64,000 nt of DNA from positions 14,147,296 through 14,211,295 of the forward strand of contig NC_135562.1 of the NCBI RefSeq assembly GCF_964340395.1, in the 5' to 3' direction. Shown here piece after piece: positions 63,493 through 64,000 of this stretch; the first letter of the stretch is position 1, and each line of letters begins with the position of its first letter. The translations under genes and the position numbers were made by a program. Under the pieces are notes generated by a model, which was not told where the DNA came from, did no database searches, and saw only the letters and a list, made by a program, of their open reading frames with translations. Source of the DNA: Glandiceps talaboti (Eukaryota; Hemichordata; Enteropneusta; Spengelidae).

Positions 63493-64000
63493 AATTAAAG
63501 GGGCACAAGCTGAGTTTACAAACTTTTTCTTCAATTGAAAATACTTTAAATAAAACCACATTACAGTATAAAGTTAATATAGATACATGTCTTCTATAAC
63601 ATTATGGTTGTTTTCTTGTTTTATTTGAACAGTTAAGTGCATAGTAGGAATGCCCTGAATATTTTTTGATACGTATGATAAATTACGTCATCGGATCGTT
63701 GATGAGTTGTATCTAAATACTAGGTTTGAATTCAGTCAATTGCAAGTGATGGTTAAATATAGCGTTGTTATACTAGAGTTGTTAGTTATTCCTGGTACTG
63801 AGATGATATGTTTATTGTTATCTCTGCTCAGTATACACATGTTTGAAACTCCACTTTGGTTTCAGTGTCTCCTTTCAAAGTTGGCACAGACAGGAGAGGC
63901 GACTCAAAGGGTGTCTTTTATTGCTTGCCTTTCACAAGTGACTGCTTTCTCCATATATACACACGGTTATATATTTTAAAGTATAAAGACTATATGCTAA
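63493..64000. mobile_element. Family E MITE, second copy, cut by the window edge
   Basis: It starts attaaaggggcacaagctga and follows the order of 60000-60366 to at least 63780. No right end is seen before 64000. Confidence 0.5.

Overview
The window is animal nuclear DNA. Its genes are split by many introns and the gaps are full of microsatellites, minisatellites and decayed retroelements. Proteins that can be rebuilt exon by exon match animal families: a histamine N-methyltransferase (HNMT)-like enzyme, CREG1, Mediator subunit 23 and a muscle-type myosin regulatory light chain. The mix of ATTG-type tetranucleotide tails, LINE relics, conserved vertebrate-like proteins, retained U12 introns and tandem repeats spanning exon/intron borders suggests a marine invertebrate deuterostome. 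Amphioxus (Branchiostoma) is my best guess, but this is an inference.

Layout. 1-11.1 kb holds two tandem HNMT-like genes on the minus strand. The left copy is cut by the window edge and has a disrupted exon 1. The right copy has three exons and reads intact (286 aa). An internally deleted EN-RT LINE (1.5-3.96 kb) and a tRNA-derived SINE (4.44-4.79 kb) lie between them. 11.6-13.1 kb is a second decayed LINE. 14.7-18.8 kb is a four-exon CREG1-like gene (minus, 217 aa). 20.4-51.1 kb is one large gene, MED23 (minus). I could join 33 coding exons with consistent phases to a 1403-residue protein ending in a glutamine-rich tail. 51.1-56.1 kb is an upstream region without a recognised gene. 56.1-58.7 kb is a three-exon myosin regulatory light chain (plus, 175 aa), followed by a possible long 3' UTR to about 61.24 kb and then a gene-poor stretch to the end.

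The main discovery is in MED23. Around ten of its exons have their splice junction copied, often in tandem, into the neighbouring intron. Donor borders of exons 4, 14, 17, 22, 23, 25 and 26 and acceptor borders of exons 18, 20 and 30 are affected. Two arrays (48-bp at exon 22, 42-bp at exon 20) keep the reading frame, so a choice of repeated splice sites could add 16- or 14-residue repeats. From memory, minisatellites spanning exon-intron junctions have been reported at an amphioxus alcohol dehydrogenase locus; I cannot check that here. The density in one gene is what stands out. MED23 also has two U12-type introns (one AT-AC, one GT-AG), a shifted acceptor at exon 16, and a nested pair of inverted-repeat transposons in intron 10.

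The genes do not form a pathway. MED23 is a nuclear transcription co-activator, CREG1 a secreted/lysosomal glycoprotein, HNMT-like a cytosolic methyltransferase and the light chain a cytoskeletal motor subunit.
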